64,000 bases of DNA, taken from NCBI RefSeq assembly GCF_963662255.1, contig NC_085053.1:1364001-1428000 (forward strand), read 5' to 3'. Origin of the DNA: Cinclus cinclus (Eukaryota > Chordata > Aves > Passeriformes > Cinclidae). The position numbers and the translations under genes were made by a program. Positions 41,216 to 52,838 of the stretch are shown here, piece by piece (position 1 is the stretch's first letter; the number at the start of each line of letters is the position of its first letter). Under the pieces are notes generated by a model. The model was given only the letters and a program-made list of their open reading frames with translations. It made no database searches and was not told the origin of the DNA.

Positions 41216-41425
41216 ACTCTCAGGCCCAGCCCTCCCCCTTTTCCTGGTCCTAAATTCATTGCCAGATCCCCAGTCTGCTGCAAATGTGCCACGTCAAGAC
41301 TGGAAATCACAGCACTTCAGTGTGTTTCAGTGAGTGCTGCAGAGTGTGAGCGAGAGCCGAGCACAACCCGTGATGCAGGAAGGCAGTTTTTCCCCGAGAC
41401 TAAAAGAGGATTTAAAATAAATAAA

Positions 41426-41535
41426 TAGACGCGTCCGGAGATCCTGCTCCGTCGCCCCAGTGTTCAGACTACCTGTTCAGGACAATGCTGTTGTACAGTA
41501 GTCTGCACATTGGTTAGACTGGGCAAGGCAAAGCG
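41426..41535 (+). ncRNA. MIR199A2: pre-miR-199a-2 hairpin
   Basis: The 5p arm, beginning CCCAGTGTTCAG, is at 41456-41478. The 3p arm, beginning ACAGTAGTCTGC, is at 41495-41516. They are separated by a 16-nt loop region. Both mature arms match the human miR-199a-5p and -3p sequences base for base as I know them. The lower stem GGAGATCCTGCTCCGTCG (from 41437) is typical of the miR-199a-2 copy rather than miR-199a-1, and the DNM3 context confirms this. One loop base differs from human (AATGCTG instead of AATGCCG). Both arms are known functional miRNAs in mesenchymal differentiation and fibrosis. The outer ends of the precursor are set by comparison with the human 110-nt hairpin and are approximate. 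Confidence 0.98.
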
Positions 41536-44500
41536 GCGGCGTGGACTATTGGGGACGCAAGTTGCTCTTGCCAAGGAGAAGACACTCATTGCTCCTTTCA
41601 GATCTCATATCCAGTATTTTTCTTCACAGGTTTTGCACACTAGGGAATAAGAAACGCTAAGGGACACTGTGAAAAAGGAGGACTGCAGAATAAAGCGGGG
41701 AAGACATTCTGGTAAGGCCTACTTTGGAAGAACACCTGGCCTATGACCTGGCGAACCTAGGTGACTCCCCTCCCCCCTTCCTCCAGTCATCACTGCAAGA
41801 AAGATGGAGCTCTGATGGTGCACTAAAAGCCATGCAAGAAATGAGAGAGGTATATTGCCTAGAGGTACACTGCCTAGAGAAGTGTACAACAGTAAAGATA
41901 AAGTCGGTCATTTCTTTTTGATTAATTTTTTTAAAAATTTAAAATAAAGCTTTTTTTCCCCACAAACTAAAAAGGTAAATTTAATTTTTTTTTTTTTTAC
42001 TTGTAGCTGCCAGTATAAATATTTAAGAAGTATATTTTTTACTTAGGCTTGCTAGAAGTATGTGTTCTGAATAGCTCCTGCTGTAATCTATGATCTGAAG
42101 ATCAATTTTAAAAATTACTTTTGCTTAAAGTAATAAAATACTAGAAAAGAATGCATGAATAATATTTTAAATTCTTGTATGATATATTATATCACCTCTA
42201 GGAAAACTCTACTTAGTTTTTTTTATACGCAGCTGAAACTTATTTGCAAGTAACTTATGCTAGATGTGCTAATGAAAACTGGGAGAGAAACTGTAGAAAA
42301 ACTGATTACTCCATGCTAGGCTGCTGCCATGTAGAAAACAAAACCTTTGACTGCCAGGAAAAATTACCTTTTAAAGTTCAGAATGTGATGGGAAAAAAAA
42401 AAAAATCAATCAATAAATAAAAGGGAAGAAAGAGCTTTCCAACCTGATACCTGGCTGGACATTGCATGGGAGTGATCAAGACCGATTGACTGTTGCCGCT
42501 CTCATGTGTACTTTGAATTGCTGATAGTTCTTCTACCATTCAAAATGATAAGTTACTTTGTCCTGAATCCCACTGATAAAAATGGAATTTGTAAACCAAT
42601 GCAAAAGTTTGCTTTGGTGAATTTCCAGCTGTCCTAGTAGGGGAAAAAAACCCTCAGGCTGAATGAAATCCCCACGGACAAAATAATACAAAAAGCCTGG
42701 GCTGCAATTTGATACCAGCCGAAGCCCAGAGTCAGCTCCCCTAAAGTTAACAGTAGTAACAAACTACTGCAACCGGGAAAAAAATCCCACCTATATGGTG
42801 CTCATTATTGCCAGGAAGGCTTGGAATATCTGTACTGCAAAAAGAATTAGCATAAATATGCAGCCATTAGTATTATAACCAGACGATTTTGCAGAATATG
42901 TGTCGTATTTTAGACAGCCTTCATGCTATACTTAAAAAAAAAAAAATCTGTATATGATGCTGACCTTTTCCATTGCTCCTTCGATAATCAACAGAGGAGC
43001 TATTGGGGAGAACTGGTCATGGAGTGTTGGTGTGATGGTGCCTGGACTGGCTGCCTTAAAGCTTACAAAGCAAGGACTAGCATTGTCATTTCTCTCCGCC
43101 TCCCAGCAAAGCTTTTCTTTTGACTAAAAAACTTTTTTTTTTTAATGTATGTATACACTAGTAAGCTATTCAGCCTCTCTTCCCTTTTTTTGCAGAGGAT
43201 TATTTTTAGGATTAATTTAGTGGGGTTTAATCCATTATAGTACGAGTTGATGCAAATTTTATTCTCATTCTGTTTTAAAGTGGAGTTACAACACACAGTT
43301 AAATGTGGTTATTAAGAGAAAATCTGAAGCAACAGGAAGAAATTAAAGGAATGGAACTAGAGTCAAAGTGGCATTAATATTTCTCGATTGCTGTTTTAGG
43401 CATAGCAAATCTGAAAAGTTTTATGACTTAGATTTTGTTTAAGCGGTAGAAAAATGTTTCCACATCTTGTTAAGAAATTCGCTCAGTTTTGCTTTCATGG
43501 GGAATATAATAGTATGCAGGTTTTTTTTTCTCTCTCTCTAATGCTTACTTGCAAAGCTATTTTTTTAAAATTCCAGAAATTAAGGAAGGAAATACAGTTA
43601 TCCAGGGAATAATAGGCTCTCCATGAAAACAGTGCTGCAGATAGCCTGTGTTAACTTTTGCTAAATAAGCAAGGACAATGGAAACATATGGAACTAGTGT
43701 TTCTCTTATCTCTAGTCCACTATTTGCATTAATCTTTATTTTAAATGACCTTTCTGGATTTAGGAAGTGATTCCCCTCCCATAGACCCATGACTCTTCAA
43801 AATTACATTTTTAGACTGTAAGGCTGAGATTGAGGAGGCCCCCTTGGCATGGGGCTTGGAAAGGAGGTGGGGGGGAAATGCAGAGTGCAAAGCAGCAGAT
43901 ATGGAAAGAAAGACTCTATTGTTAGTAATGAATAAGGAAGTATATCGACCTCGGCTCAGTAATCAAAACATTTTCAAAGTGAATTAAATGATTCTGTGGC
44001 TCTAAAAACACTGCTGGTTTAGTTGAAACAATTTCTAGTTGATCACAGACACAGAGAAGAGATTTCAATAGTTATAACACAAGATGCCTTAAACACGCAT
44101 GACAACAAACAAATACGCTGCTTATAAATATTTCAAGAGGAAAAAAAAACCCAAAAAACTAAAATACCAAATATTACTTTTTGTAATTAATAAAAAAAAA
44201 AAAATAGCAGCTCCCAGTGCAGACTAATCATGGTGAGAGTTCTCTAAAGCCAGGACGATACCAATGCTTAAGCCTATTGTATGAACTGATACATATTACC
44301 ATAAAATGCACATTAAGACCAGTAGGAACATTGAAATAGGTGAGTGTTTCAATATAATAGACTTTCTTTCATCTTTAGGGAGCATATTTTTTTAAGTGTA
44401 CTCAAAAAAGAAATAAATAGGGAAGAAGAAGAAAATATTTCAAAACTTTTCTAATGATTCCTTTAATGTTAAATATAAAAGGAAAAGAGAGAGAAGGGTG

Positions 44501-44540
44501 GGGGAAAGTTAGTTAACTTTACGGAGATAAATATAGATCA

Positions 44541-44624
44541 AGTAAGCATCCAAATGTGAAAAAACTAGTTATTTTGAAAAAAAGTAAGCATCCAAATGTG
44601 AAAAAACTAGTTATTTTGAAAAAA
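44541..44624 (+). repeat. Perfect 42-bp tandem duplication inside the DNM3OS interval
   Basis: Two identical 42-base units lie head to tail at 44541-44582 and 44583-44624, each beginning AGTAAGCATCCAAATGTG and ending in an A-run. The absence of differences implies a recent event or an assembly artefact. It sits between miR-199a-2 and miR-214, so it would be transcribed as part of DNM3OS. Confidence 0.9.
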
Positions 44625-47355
44625 ACAAAAAAAACCCCATGTCATCTGCCATCTTTCTGCCTTGTCATTAAGCTGTATATCCTGTACTCTCATTGCCAGT
44701 GCTATTTAGTGCATCTGTATTTTCAGAGCATAAAGACACTGCCACCCTCCCCACGCTCCTTGCCCCCCTTCCTGAAATATCACTGTGCCTCCAGACCACC
44801 CAAGTATCATTTCAAGATGGAAAATATTATAACCAAAATAGCAAAATACCTGCATCAAAATTCCAGGCTTCTACATAGAATGTTCATTATAGCTTTTCAA
44901 TCAAAATCTGTTAAGCAGATTGGAAAATGAAAAGCCCTAAACTTTAATGTGTTGGGTTTTTTAAAGAACAGATTTTAATCAAGAGCATAACTTTACTTTT
45001 ATTTGCAGAAGGATTTGCTTCCTGAACTGTACTTTATTTAGAAAAAAAAAATCTAATTGAAATACTACTAAGGGTCAGGTTTAAACCTACAAAAAGACAG
45101 GAAATGACACAGTTAAGAATGAAACTTTCCTGAATTATTCTACTGTAGTTCTGTACTGCATTTTATACAGGATTGCAAAGCAGTATCTAAAAATAACAGC
45201 CTTGCCTTAAATAAAGAGTCCCGATCACTACCGGAGGGAATACATATCTTAATTCAGTTTCCAAGGTACCAATATTTAAAGTCAGGTTCCTAAGATAAGT
45301 TTCTGTAAATATAATATTGGCAATCATGAGATTTTTTTTTTCTTACAAGTATTCTAAAATATTCTCAAGCCCTTTACTGACTCAATGTGTCAACCAGACA
45401 CAGCACACAAAAATGTTAAGCCCTTACAGTGAGTTAACTACAATTTCAAGGAATTTCAGTTTTTAAATAAAAATTAGGTGGAGATATTCATCTAGTCAGG
45501 TCTAGTAATGAATTAACTGAAGGGAACACAAACTTGTCTCTGTTGAGATGTAAAGCTTTTTGCTGATTCTTTGATGAATTCTCTTTGTGTACAGTTAGCA
45601 GAAAGACAGCACAAAGTTTCCACTTGCGATTTTCCTCCCAGCACAACCTCCCTGACATTTGTTAACAGAAAACCTATTCTAGAAAATTAATACTTCTGCT
45701 ATTCCAATATTCTGTACTATAGGTTACCAGTGATTTTGACTATACAACTCTGTTATTTCAAGAAGGATCCATAACATAGAAAGTGAGACCTAATTTTTTC
45801 CAGACTAAAGATTTTTCATTTCTTTAGCAACTACATGCAGGAGTTAAATCTGATTAAATCCATGAAACAATCAGTGTATTATATTTATTTTAAAAATACT
45901 TGCTAATTTTCCACTTGTGTTTTTCTTCAAAATTTCTTCAAAAGGAAGAAATGTCAACTTAAAGTATACTCTTAAAATTTTACTTTGAGCTACAAAAATT
46001 TAAGGAAGCATTTTATAAAGACGAAGTATTTAATGTATTGGAATTAATTTTTCAGGTGTGAATTAGTCAGCTGTGTTTTGTGGTTGATTTATTTATTTAA
46101 GACATTCCACCTTGTAGGTTCAAGGAAAATTTTATTCATATAACTGATAAACTTAACTTGTACAGGCAATTCATATATTAATGAAAATGCATATTATTCT
46201 TTAAGGCAAAATTATCAGAGACAGAACACCTGAATAATTCCATATTGATTTATTGTTAGTTTAATATTAAACTCAGCACTATCCCCATCTTTAATCTCTG
46301 GTAATTTATAATCAGTTTTCAGGTTGGAGTTAAAATTGTTTGGCTGCTATTCTGAATGGGATATGTTTGAGAAGGGTTTGAAAGCACAAGTTTGTGCTTA
46401 CCTATGGTGGCACTAGCGAGCAAGAGAGATTCAGGAACACCATTACAAACCAGAAACATTTAATCTGTAGAGAAAATTAATACAATTATTCTTTTTTCCC
46501 CTTTAAAGTTCCAAGAGGTTTTATACCTTCTTTATACCTTTGAAGTTACAAACATCACTGCAAAGTTGGATTACAGTCACTGTGTGTGCTCTGAATAGAG
46601 AAAATTCAGCAATGCAGCACATCTTGTGATGTGAAATGATGCTATTTGTAGGCTTTTGATCTCTATATAGTCCATATTTAACTGAAAAAAACTTACTGAA
46701 GTTTTATGAGGTTAATTCTTTTTTGTCAGAAAGCACAGATTTTGAGACAAAGCAAAATTTAAATAACGTGCAAACCAGAATGCTAGAAGGAATATAATAC
46801 GTGTACAGCTACCACTTATTAGCAAAATGGATACAAAATGCAACCAGTTTTCTTTCCAGCACATTCCCTATAATAGGGTTAATGTGCAAGTGGCGGCCTC
46901 CTTTTATACAGAAAGATCTTTATTTTTAACATCCCAGATTATTGTACTTATCTTCTCCTAGAAAATATGCACTGTATAAACATATCCTTTATCTTGAACT
47001 TCAGTATTTCTGTGCTTCCATGAAGAGTAAAAACATCTGGTTAAATTACTATGTGCGAGTACAATGTGCAGGCAAAACTCTGTATGAATTGCATATAAAA
47101 TAAATCATGGCTTTGGTTCTTTTTGCTTTTCCAAATGTTCAGCGTGAGCAGTCTGTTGAAACGGCATCCTTGATATGTGTCAGCACAATGATAACTCATG
47201 TACTGAGCTTCTTTTCTGAATAAAATCAAGTTCCGTTCTTGTTCTGCAGCTGCCAATGTTTGAAAGTTTAATTCTGTTATGTGTGTTTCCCCCAACAAAC
47301 GCCCCCCAAAGTGGACTGGCACAAAGTGTTGCACAGCAGCGGCGATGGCTCCAAG

Positions 47356-47465
47356 GGACTGGCTGGACGGAGTTGTCATGTGTCTGCCTGTCTACACTTG
47401 CTGTGCAGAACATCCTCTCACCTGTACAGCAGGCACAGACAGGCAGTCGCATGACAACCCAGCCT
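47356..47465 (+). ncRNA. MIR214: pre-miR-214 hairpin
   Basis: The 5p arm (TGCCTGTCTACACTTGC...) is at 47385-47406 and the 3p arm (ACAGCAGGCACAGACAGG...) at 47426-47447. Both are identical to the human mature sequences as I know them. The flanking stem GAGTTGTCATGTG pairs with CGCATGACAACCC. Compared with human, three precursor positions outside the mature arms differ: GACGGAG, CATCCTC and AGTCGCATG. The last change turns an A-U pair into a G-U wobble and so keeps the stem. miR-214 is co-transcribed with miR-199a-2 and acts in skeletal and muscle development and stress responses. The opposite strand forms a mirror hairpin equivalent to miR-3120. Confidence 0.98.
47374..47456 (-). ncRNA. MIR3120: Candidate mirror hairpin equivalent to miR-3120
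   Basis: The minus strand of the miR-214 hairpin also folds back. In human this mirror hairpin is processed as miR-3120 from the DNM3 transcript. The bases complementary to 47385-47405 reproduce human miR-3120-3p (starting CACAGCAAGTG) exactly. That identity is forced by the conservation of miR-214-5p, so it does not by itself prove processing. One stem pair that is G-U on the plus strand (the G in TCGCATG) becomes a C-A mismatch on this strand, slightly weakening the mirror stem. As part of the DNM3 intron it would be made wherever DNM3 is expressed. Confidence 0.4.
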
Positions 47466-50139
47466 GAGGGACAGCTGCCAGTGGGACCCCGCTCTGACAG
47501 CCCAGAGCATCTGCAGCACCAGCTCCAGCCAAGAGTCGCTCTGGACCTCAGACGGCCGGTCAGTCACCAAGCCCAGAGTCAAAGCAGCACTGCCTGTGAA
47601 GTACAATAAAACCCACTGCTGAAATTCTTACTGTGCTTCCTATAGTACTCTTTTCCTAGTTGTTCTCATGAACTCGCTAACAGCAAGTTTGATTTATCCG
47701 CAGCCCTGCGGCACCTCTGTATGTTCTGTCCTCCCGTTTGCTTCCCAGGCATCACTCGATTCTTGCTGTACAAAACTCCCTGATATTCCTGCTCGCCACA
47801 GGAGCCAAGAGCAGCTTTTTATGTGGCAAGTTCATTCTGTAAACACACACAATGTCAGACCTGAGAGTAACTTCTCCCCTTTCCACTCTCTCACCTCCTC
47901 ACTTATTTTTGCGATTTCACTCTCAAGCCTCGCATAATTTTACAACTGGGAATGAACAGTGAAATCATAATACAAACTGTGAAATTATAACACAGACTGC
48001 ATCCATCACTGGACGTTGACAATGATATCATTTACTATTGAAACAGAATGGAAGTATTTTCTTTGGAAATAAGACTAAAAGGGATCTTTCCCCATCAATG
48101 TAAATTTCACATTTTTAGAAATTATAATCCTAGAGTCCAGCCTGGCATCCTTTGCACAGCAATAATGCCATCAAAATTTCTGGATGCTTTAGAAAGAATA
48201 ATAAAATCACATTCTGTGACCATGCACTGTAACAATGCTACACAACTTTACAAATGGCATCCATATCTTTACAGTAAAGAGGTTTTTTATTCACAAGCTA
48301 GAATGACATACCACATTCCCAAAGCCCATTTCATCCTAATGCAGAAATGGCTAACTCACAAACTTCAGATTTGCAGATTGACTCTCAAATGAACCTCAGT
48401 TAATGCTAGGTAACAAAATGGTAACAACTGAGAGCTAGCATGCTTAGATTTAGTAATTTGTGTGCAGGTGTGCCTTATAGTGCTTCAGCTAGGCTTACAT
48501 GGAATACTCTATGAAATAAATCTGCATTTGTGAGGTCACTGAGCGTACACTGATCTTGCACTTGTTTACAGCAGCCTCAAAGCCAGTATACGGCACTTGG
48601 TTTTTAAGCAGAAAAGCACAAACTCATGGTATTGGTTACACAGCAAAGTTACAAACAGAAGCAACTGCATGCAGGATCAGAAACTAATCCACAGTAGTTC
48701 TCACAGAACTGATACTCTAACTGCTTTAAGCACGCTGTTCAAACATCAACCTGGCATCTCCATAACTACAAGTTTAAAAAACAAACATTCTTAGGCACTG
48801 AAATCCTCTCATCAAGAATAAAATCTCAGTGTATATTTGACAGCTACAAAACCAATTGTTTTTTGTGAAGAAACCAATTGTTTCTTTTTTAATTCTAGAA
48901 TCATGCAGCCAAATCTGAAATCTTTTGCCAAAGCAACTTGCTTCTAAATGCATTACACTGTGGATTTATCACTTATAAAGCTGTACCTCACGAAGGAATT
49001 TACATCCTTCTAACAGCACTAGCAAGCCACCACTAGTGATTTTGATCTCAGAGCAAATTCCAGACTGGAAAACAGGCTCAGCTTACACTAGAGGGGGTAC
49101 ACAGCCCTGGAGGCCCCAGCAGGCACTGGAGCTCTGCAAAGCACATTGTCAGAGCTCTCTGGTACAAAGCTGCTACAGTGCTGGGTATAGGCACAGAGGG
49201 CACAAACTCCTCAAGGGAAGCAAAGTGAGAGCTGACCCTGCAGCTTCCCAGCTGCCATGGAAAGGCTCCTGGCCACCCGGAGCAGGAGCTGGGAGCTCTG
49301 AACTCCCCACGACCTCGCAGGGCACAGCCAGACACACAAACACAGGGATCACTTCTCACATCACCAGACTGTGCATCTCACTGCAGGGAAACACTCCCAC
49401 AGCCACTGCAGCCAGCAGCTGAGGAGCCTTGCTGATTTTTCAGTCTTACTGAGAAAGTCCAGTACAAAAAAATATTTTAAAACCCCTCAACTTTATAAAC
49501 TCTTTTGCAGGACAGAATAGTTAAATTATACAGCTAATCTATACTTAAGGAGCAACTTCTTTCACCAGCAGAGCAAGGAATAGTACTCTGCTATTATCCA
49601 ATGCTATTATCCTCTTACTACTCTACGAAATTCTGGCCTGAATTAACTACTGACACTTTCATGACTCTCAAAACATAGCTGTTTGGCAATTAAGAGACAT
49701 TATCCTTAAATATGCATATGGAAATCACACAGTGGCCATTTCTTTCTGAGTACTTTCATGAACTTCCCAAGTGACTCTCCCCAGCAGATTATCAAAACTG
49801 TTTATCTTTAAAATTGCACAGCACAAGACATACCATTAGGATTTTCAGGAATTTTTTTATATTTCACACTAAACAAAAATCAGATTTAAAAAAGCAACAC
49901 TAAAACTACCTAAAAAAATTGCCACAGCTCATCTTGGATGCACCTCCAACTGCTTGAGACAAAACACAGCAGGTGTGTGAATTTTGCCACATTGTTTCTT
50001 TTAGTCACAGTTGGCTGTATCTTACCTAAGGAAGCTGGTTCTAGTAACTTCAAGATAGATCACAAAAAACAGCTTCAAATTTTCATATTCATAAAGTCAC
50101 TTCTCCACTTTTTTTCAAATTCTATTTCAGCAATCTAAG

Positions 50140-50145
50140 AATAAA
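50140..50145 (+). terminator. Candidate DNM3OS poly(A) signal AATAAA
   Basis: AATAAA followed within 20-60 bases by a pyrimidine-rich stretch (CTTCTTCTCTTG and CTCCTCTCCTC), 2.7 kb beyond miR-214. Alternative hexamers lie at 47605, 48201 and 48817. The choice is a guess from layout and downstream composition. Confidence 0.3.
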
Positions 50146-50316
50146 ACTTCTTCTCTTGACATCTGTCCCTTGACTCCTCTCCTCTGCCTGACATGCACTG
50201 CTTTTCCTGTCCCACTAAATTTGAATCCCTTTAAAACATAAATAAAAGGGCAGGGGGCAAAATCCTCAAGATTCATCTAATCTATCCCTCTGCCTTAAGG
50301 TCTATGGCTACAGACT

Positions 50317-50343
50317 GGGGGTGGGGGGGGAGGGGGGGGTGGG
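50317..50343 (+). repeat. G-run cluster with G-quadruplex potential
   Basis: Runs of 5, 8, 8 and 3 G separated by single T or A bases, on the plus strand, just beyond the candidate DNM3OS poly(A) signal and 1.1 kb from the PH exon. Four closely spaced G-runs satisfy the usual quadruplex pattern. On the DNM3 transcript it is a C-rich tract. Confidence 0.65.
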
Positions 50344-51436
50344 AAGAATGATTTTTGAGCATCACAGCTCCCACCCTCAGCAGCATTACTGAAGGAATTC
50401 CACATCCTGGATTTGCAGGACTCAGGAGAGCTCTGCCTTATGCACTGCAGGCCCTCTCCCAGGGCTTCCAGAAAATCCCCTGCAGTAAAACACCACGTTA
50501 GTTTAAACAGAATATGAATTTGCACAGTCCCCATCAACCTGTCTTGTTGGGATCAACCAGTGTTTTATAACCTAGAATAAGATGAAACGATGGAGTCATG
50601 TTTTAGAGCTCATTTAAAGCTTTCTTTTTACCTGTGCTTCTTCCATCCATTGAACTGGTTCACCCTAAAAATCATTATTTTTTCTACTAAAAACATTTAA
50701 ATTTAAAAAAAAAAGGGAGGGACTGAAATAGGGTCCCAAAATCCACTGGAGCCTTGGATAAAATGTATCATTACTCATATGTAGAAAAAGTCATTAAACA
50801 GAACAGACAAGCTGCCTAACAATATATTCAAAGTGAGCAACGTAGCTGTTCTTTTCTTTATTTCTGTATTACTCACCTCAGATTTACTGATCACCAATGA
50901 ATGTGCATTTTTTGGTCAAATTTGAAAATCCACACCAACCAGCTACAGAACCCTGCAGATGGGCTTTTCATCCTCTCAGAACACAGGACTGGAGAACAGC
51001 TGTTCTCATTAAATCAATTGCTGTAGTTACTTTCAGAAGTAAATTTACCCAGACAATTTATGATCAACTCGCAGTAGATGCACAAGAGCAACCCACACAA
51101 GGATAGGACAATAAGCAGAGTATTTCAAAACAGCCTGGGATGTTTTTCCTTTTTTCTTTTTTAAAGGAATGTGTGGAAATCACAGGAAGAGAAGAAAAAA
51201 GTAAAACAAAAATACCCCATAGCATACCCTATATTTGTTAGCAGTGTTTCAACAGAAGTCTTAGACAGTCAGCAACCTCCATGAATCAAACCAGAAACTT
51301 AAAGAACACTGTTAAACCTTAAAACAATCTCTCACTTCAAGTTGACACAAACTGATTAAATATTTTAAGCTGATACCAGAATACTGTATTAATACAGGGG
51401 TTTTCCCCAATAGAAAATAAGTTCTTCATTCCTTAC

Positions 51437-51550
51437 CTCATCATCTTTATACCAGGACAAGCTCTCTGCAGTCAGGACGAACCAGTACTCCTTGGACCCT
51501 CCTTTCATGATGCCTATGTTGTTGATGGTGAGCCAGCCTTTCCGGATGAC
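51437..51550 (-). CDS. DNM3: DNM3 internal exon: first half of the PH domain
   Basis: This 114-nt exon encodes 38 residues beginning [11 protein letters not shown], running through [18 protein letters not shown] and ending LSWYKDDE. It is in phase 0 at both ends. The acceptor is CTCTGCATAG and the donor GTAAGG. It covers the first strands of the pleckstrin-homology fold. The IGIMKGG stretch is variable loop 1, whose hydrophobic tip inserts into membrane and whose Lys corresponds to Lys535 of dynamin-1, a phosphoinositide-binding position. [11 protein letters not shown] fits dynamin-3. The rest of the PH domain should start EKEKKYM in the next exon, which I could not find in the 51 kb downstream, so that exon is probably outside the window. 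The intron following this exon hosts DNM3OS on the other strand. Confidence 0.97.
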
Positions 51551-51814
51551 CTATGCAGAGGTGCAGTCAGGTACAAGTTTAGTTCATTACCCACTTGTCA
51601 GTGTTCTGCTGCTGCATTCATTCTTTTAAATAAAGATTTGCTAAATGAAACAAGAACAGGTGCATTTTTTCAGTCTCTGGGAAAGTCAAGAGTTTTTGCA
51701 GCTTTCTAGCATTCAAAAAAAAAAAAAGAAAAAAGTAATGGAGTATAATATTTTCAGTCTGAAGGCTGGAGAAAGAGAGAAGCCTAACTATCAGAATGTT
51801 GTACTTACAGCAAG

Positions 51815-51827
51815 TGTGTGTGTGTGT
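51815..51827 (+). repeat. Short (GT)n microsatellite
   Basis: About six to seven GT dinucleotides, 270 bases upstream (in DNM3 sense) of the PH exon. Confidence 0.7.
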
Positions 51828-52797
51828 TAAGGATCATGTAAGCTTGGAGATATTTATTTGCTGTATATGAATACACTGTGAAAGTCCACACAACTTAATC
51901 TCTAATTCCACTGCTCTGGTCTAATTGTTAAGGTCATCTCTAAAGGTGGACACCAGGAAAAGCATCTGGTAAAGTGACTGGCTTCTGACATTGGGAATTT
52001 TCAGAAGTGGTCGTATGGAGTGACAAAGGAGAGAGGTCTTCTAAGTTAAGTTAAAATTAAGGCAGTAAGAGGTAAGGAGAGGTGTGCGAGAGCCATTTTT
52101 TTCTCATAGGATAGAAGACAAAAAAGAAAAGAGGAGAAAAAAACCTTAGGCAGCAATAAAAATCAGAGGTAAAAAAGGTAAAGCAAAACTTTATAAAATA
52201 GATACAAGCCAAAGACAAAAAAACAGATGGGAACATACCTATAAACACTAAGACCAGAAGGCTGCATCATACACAGAGAAAGGGGGACAACAGAAAACTA
52301 AGAGAAATGAGGCAACTCCACAGCAGAAGAGAATAACTATGAAAACTCATTTACAAATGAGATGGAGACTTCCAGTTTTATTGGAACAGTCATTATACTG
52401 CTTTCAAATATAAATGAGAAAGCAAACAGTCCTTCCTATTATGCTCTGAACAAGACAACAGAACTCTCCCAATCAGATGCAAGGAACCTCAACTCTTCTC
52501 CCCACAGCAACACCTTTCACTTGCCAATGGAATATTGAGACAGAAAAAAGTGTTCACAGAAGCCCATCAGAACCCTCAACAAGCCCCAGAGGCACCAACT
52601 TGTGTGATCAGTCATGAGTTTCATCTTGTATTTAAAGAAATATGAGACCAACCTTCCTCTCATAGGGCTTTACAAGACCAGTAACTCCAGTATCAATAAC
52701 TCACCAAAGATAAACACTATCTATTCTTTGCCATCTATAAAAGTTTCAGAATCAGAATTCACTCCTATTCAGCCTAGATGTTCATGTAAGCTCCTCA

Positions 52798-52838
52798 ATA
52801 AAAAAACAAAACAAAACAAAAAAACAAACAAAAAAAAC
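52798..52838 (+). repeat. AAAC-rich low-complexity tract
   Basis: Repeated AAAAC/AAAC units. On the DNM3 transcript strand this is GTTT-rich. Confidence 0.75.

Larger units (their letters stand above)
41365..50165 (+). ncRNA. DNM3OS: DNM3OS long non-coding RNA, primary transcript of miR-199a-2 and miR-214 (ends approximate)
   Basis: DNM3OS is the antisense transcript of the DNM3 intron that serves as primary transcript for miR-199a-2 and miR-214. In mammals it is close to 8 kb, starts just upstream of the miR-199a-2 hairpin and ends roughly 2 kb beyond miR-214. Both hairpins are present here on the plus strand with 5.8 kb between them, similar to mammals. The start is projected from that layout. 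The end is set after an AATAAA at 50140 followed by a pyrimidine-rich stretch; an earlier end near 47.6, 48.8 or 49.5 kb is equally possible. No long open frame is present. The locus acts in mesenchyme and skeletal development and is activated by TWIST1 in mammals. Existence is well supported; boundaries and splicing are inference. Confidence 0.65.
1..51436 (-). other. DNM3: Long DNM3 intron (partial), host of antisense DNM3OS
   Basis: This is the intron after the first PH exon, at least 51 kb long and open at the lower end of the window. I looked for exons encoding EKEKKYMLP, NVYKDYR or later dynamin segments and saw none. It contains the plus-strand DNM3OS locus, two CR1 fragments, an old LINE remnant, tandem duplications and A/T tracts. 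Giant introns at this point of DNM3 are also found in mammals (family knowledge). Confidence 0.85.

Noticed and set aside
41410..41428. AT-rich string TTTAAAATAAATAAATAG as DNM3OS TATA box
   Set aside because: A start 30 bases downstream would fall inside the pre-miR-199a-2 stem and cut the precursor.
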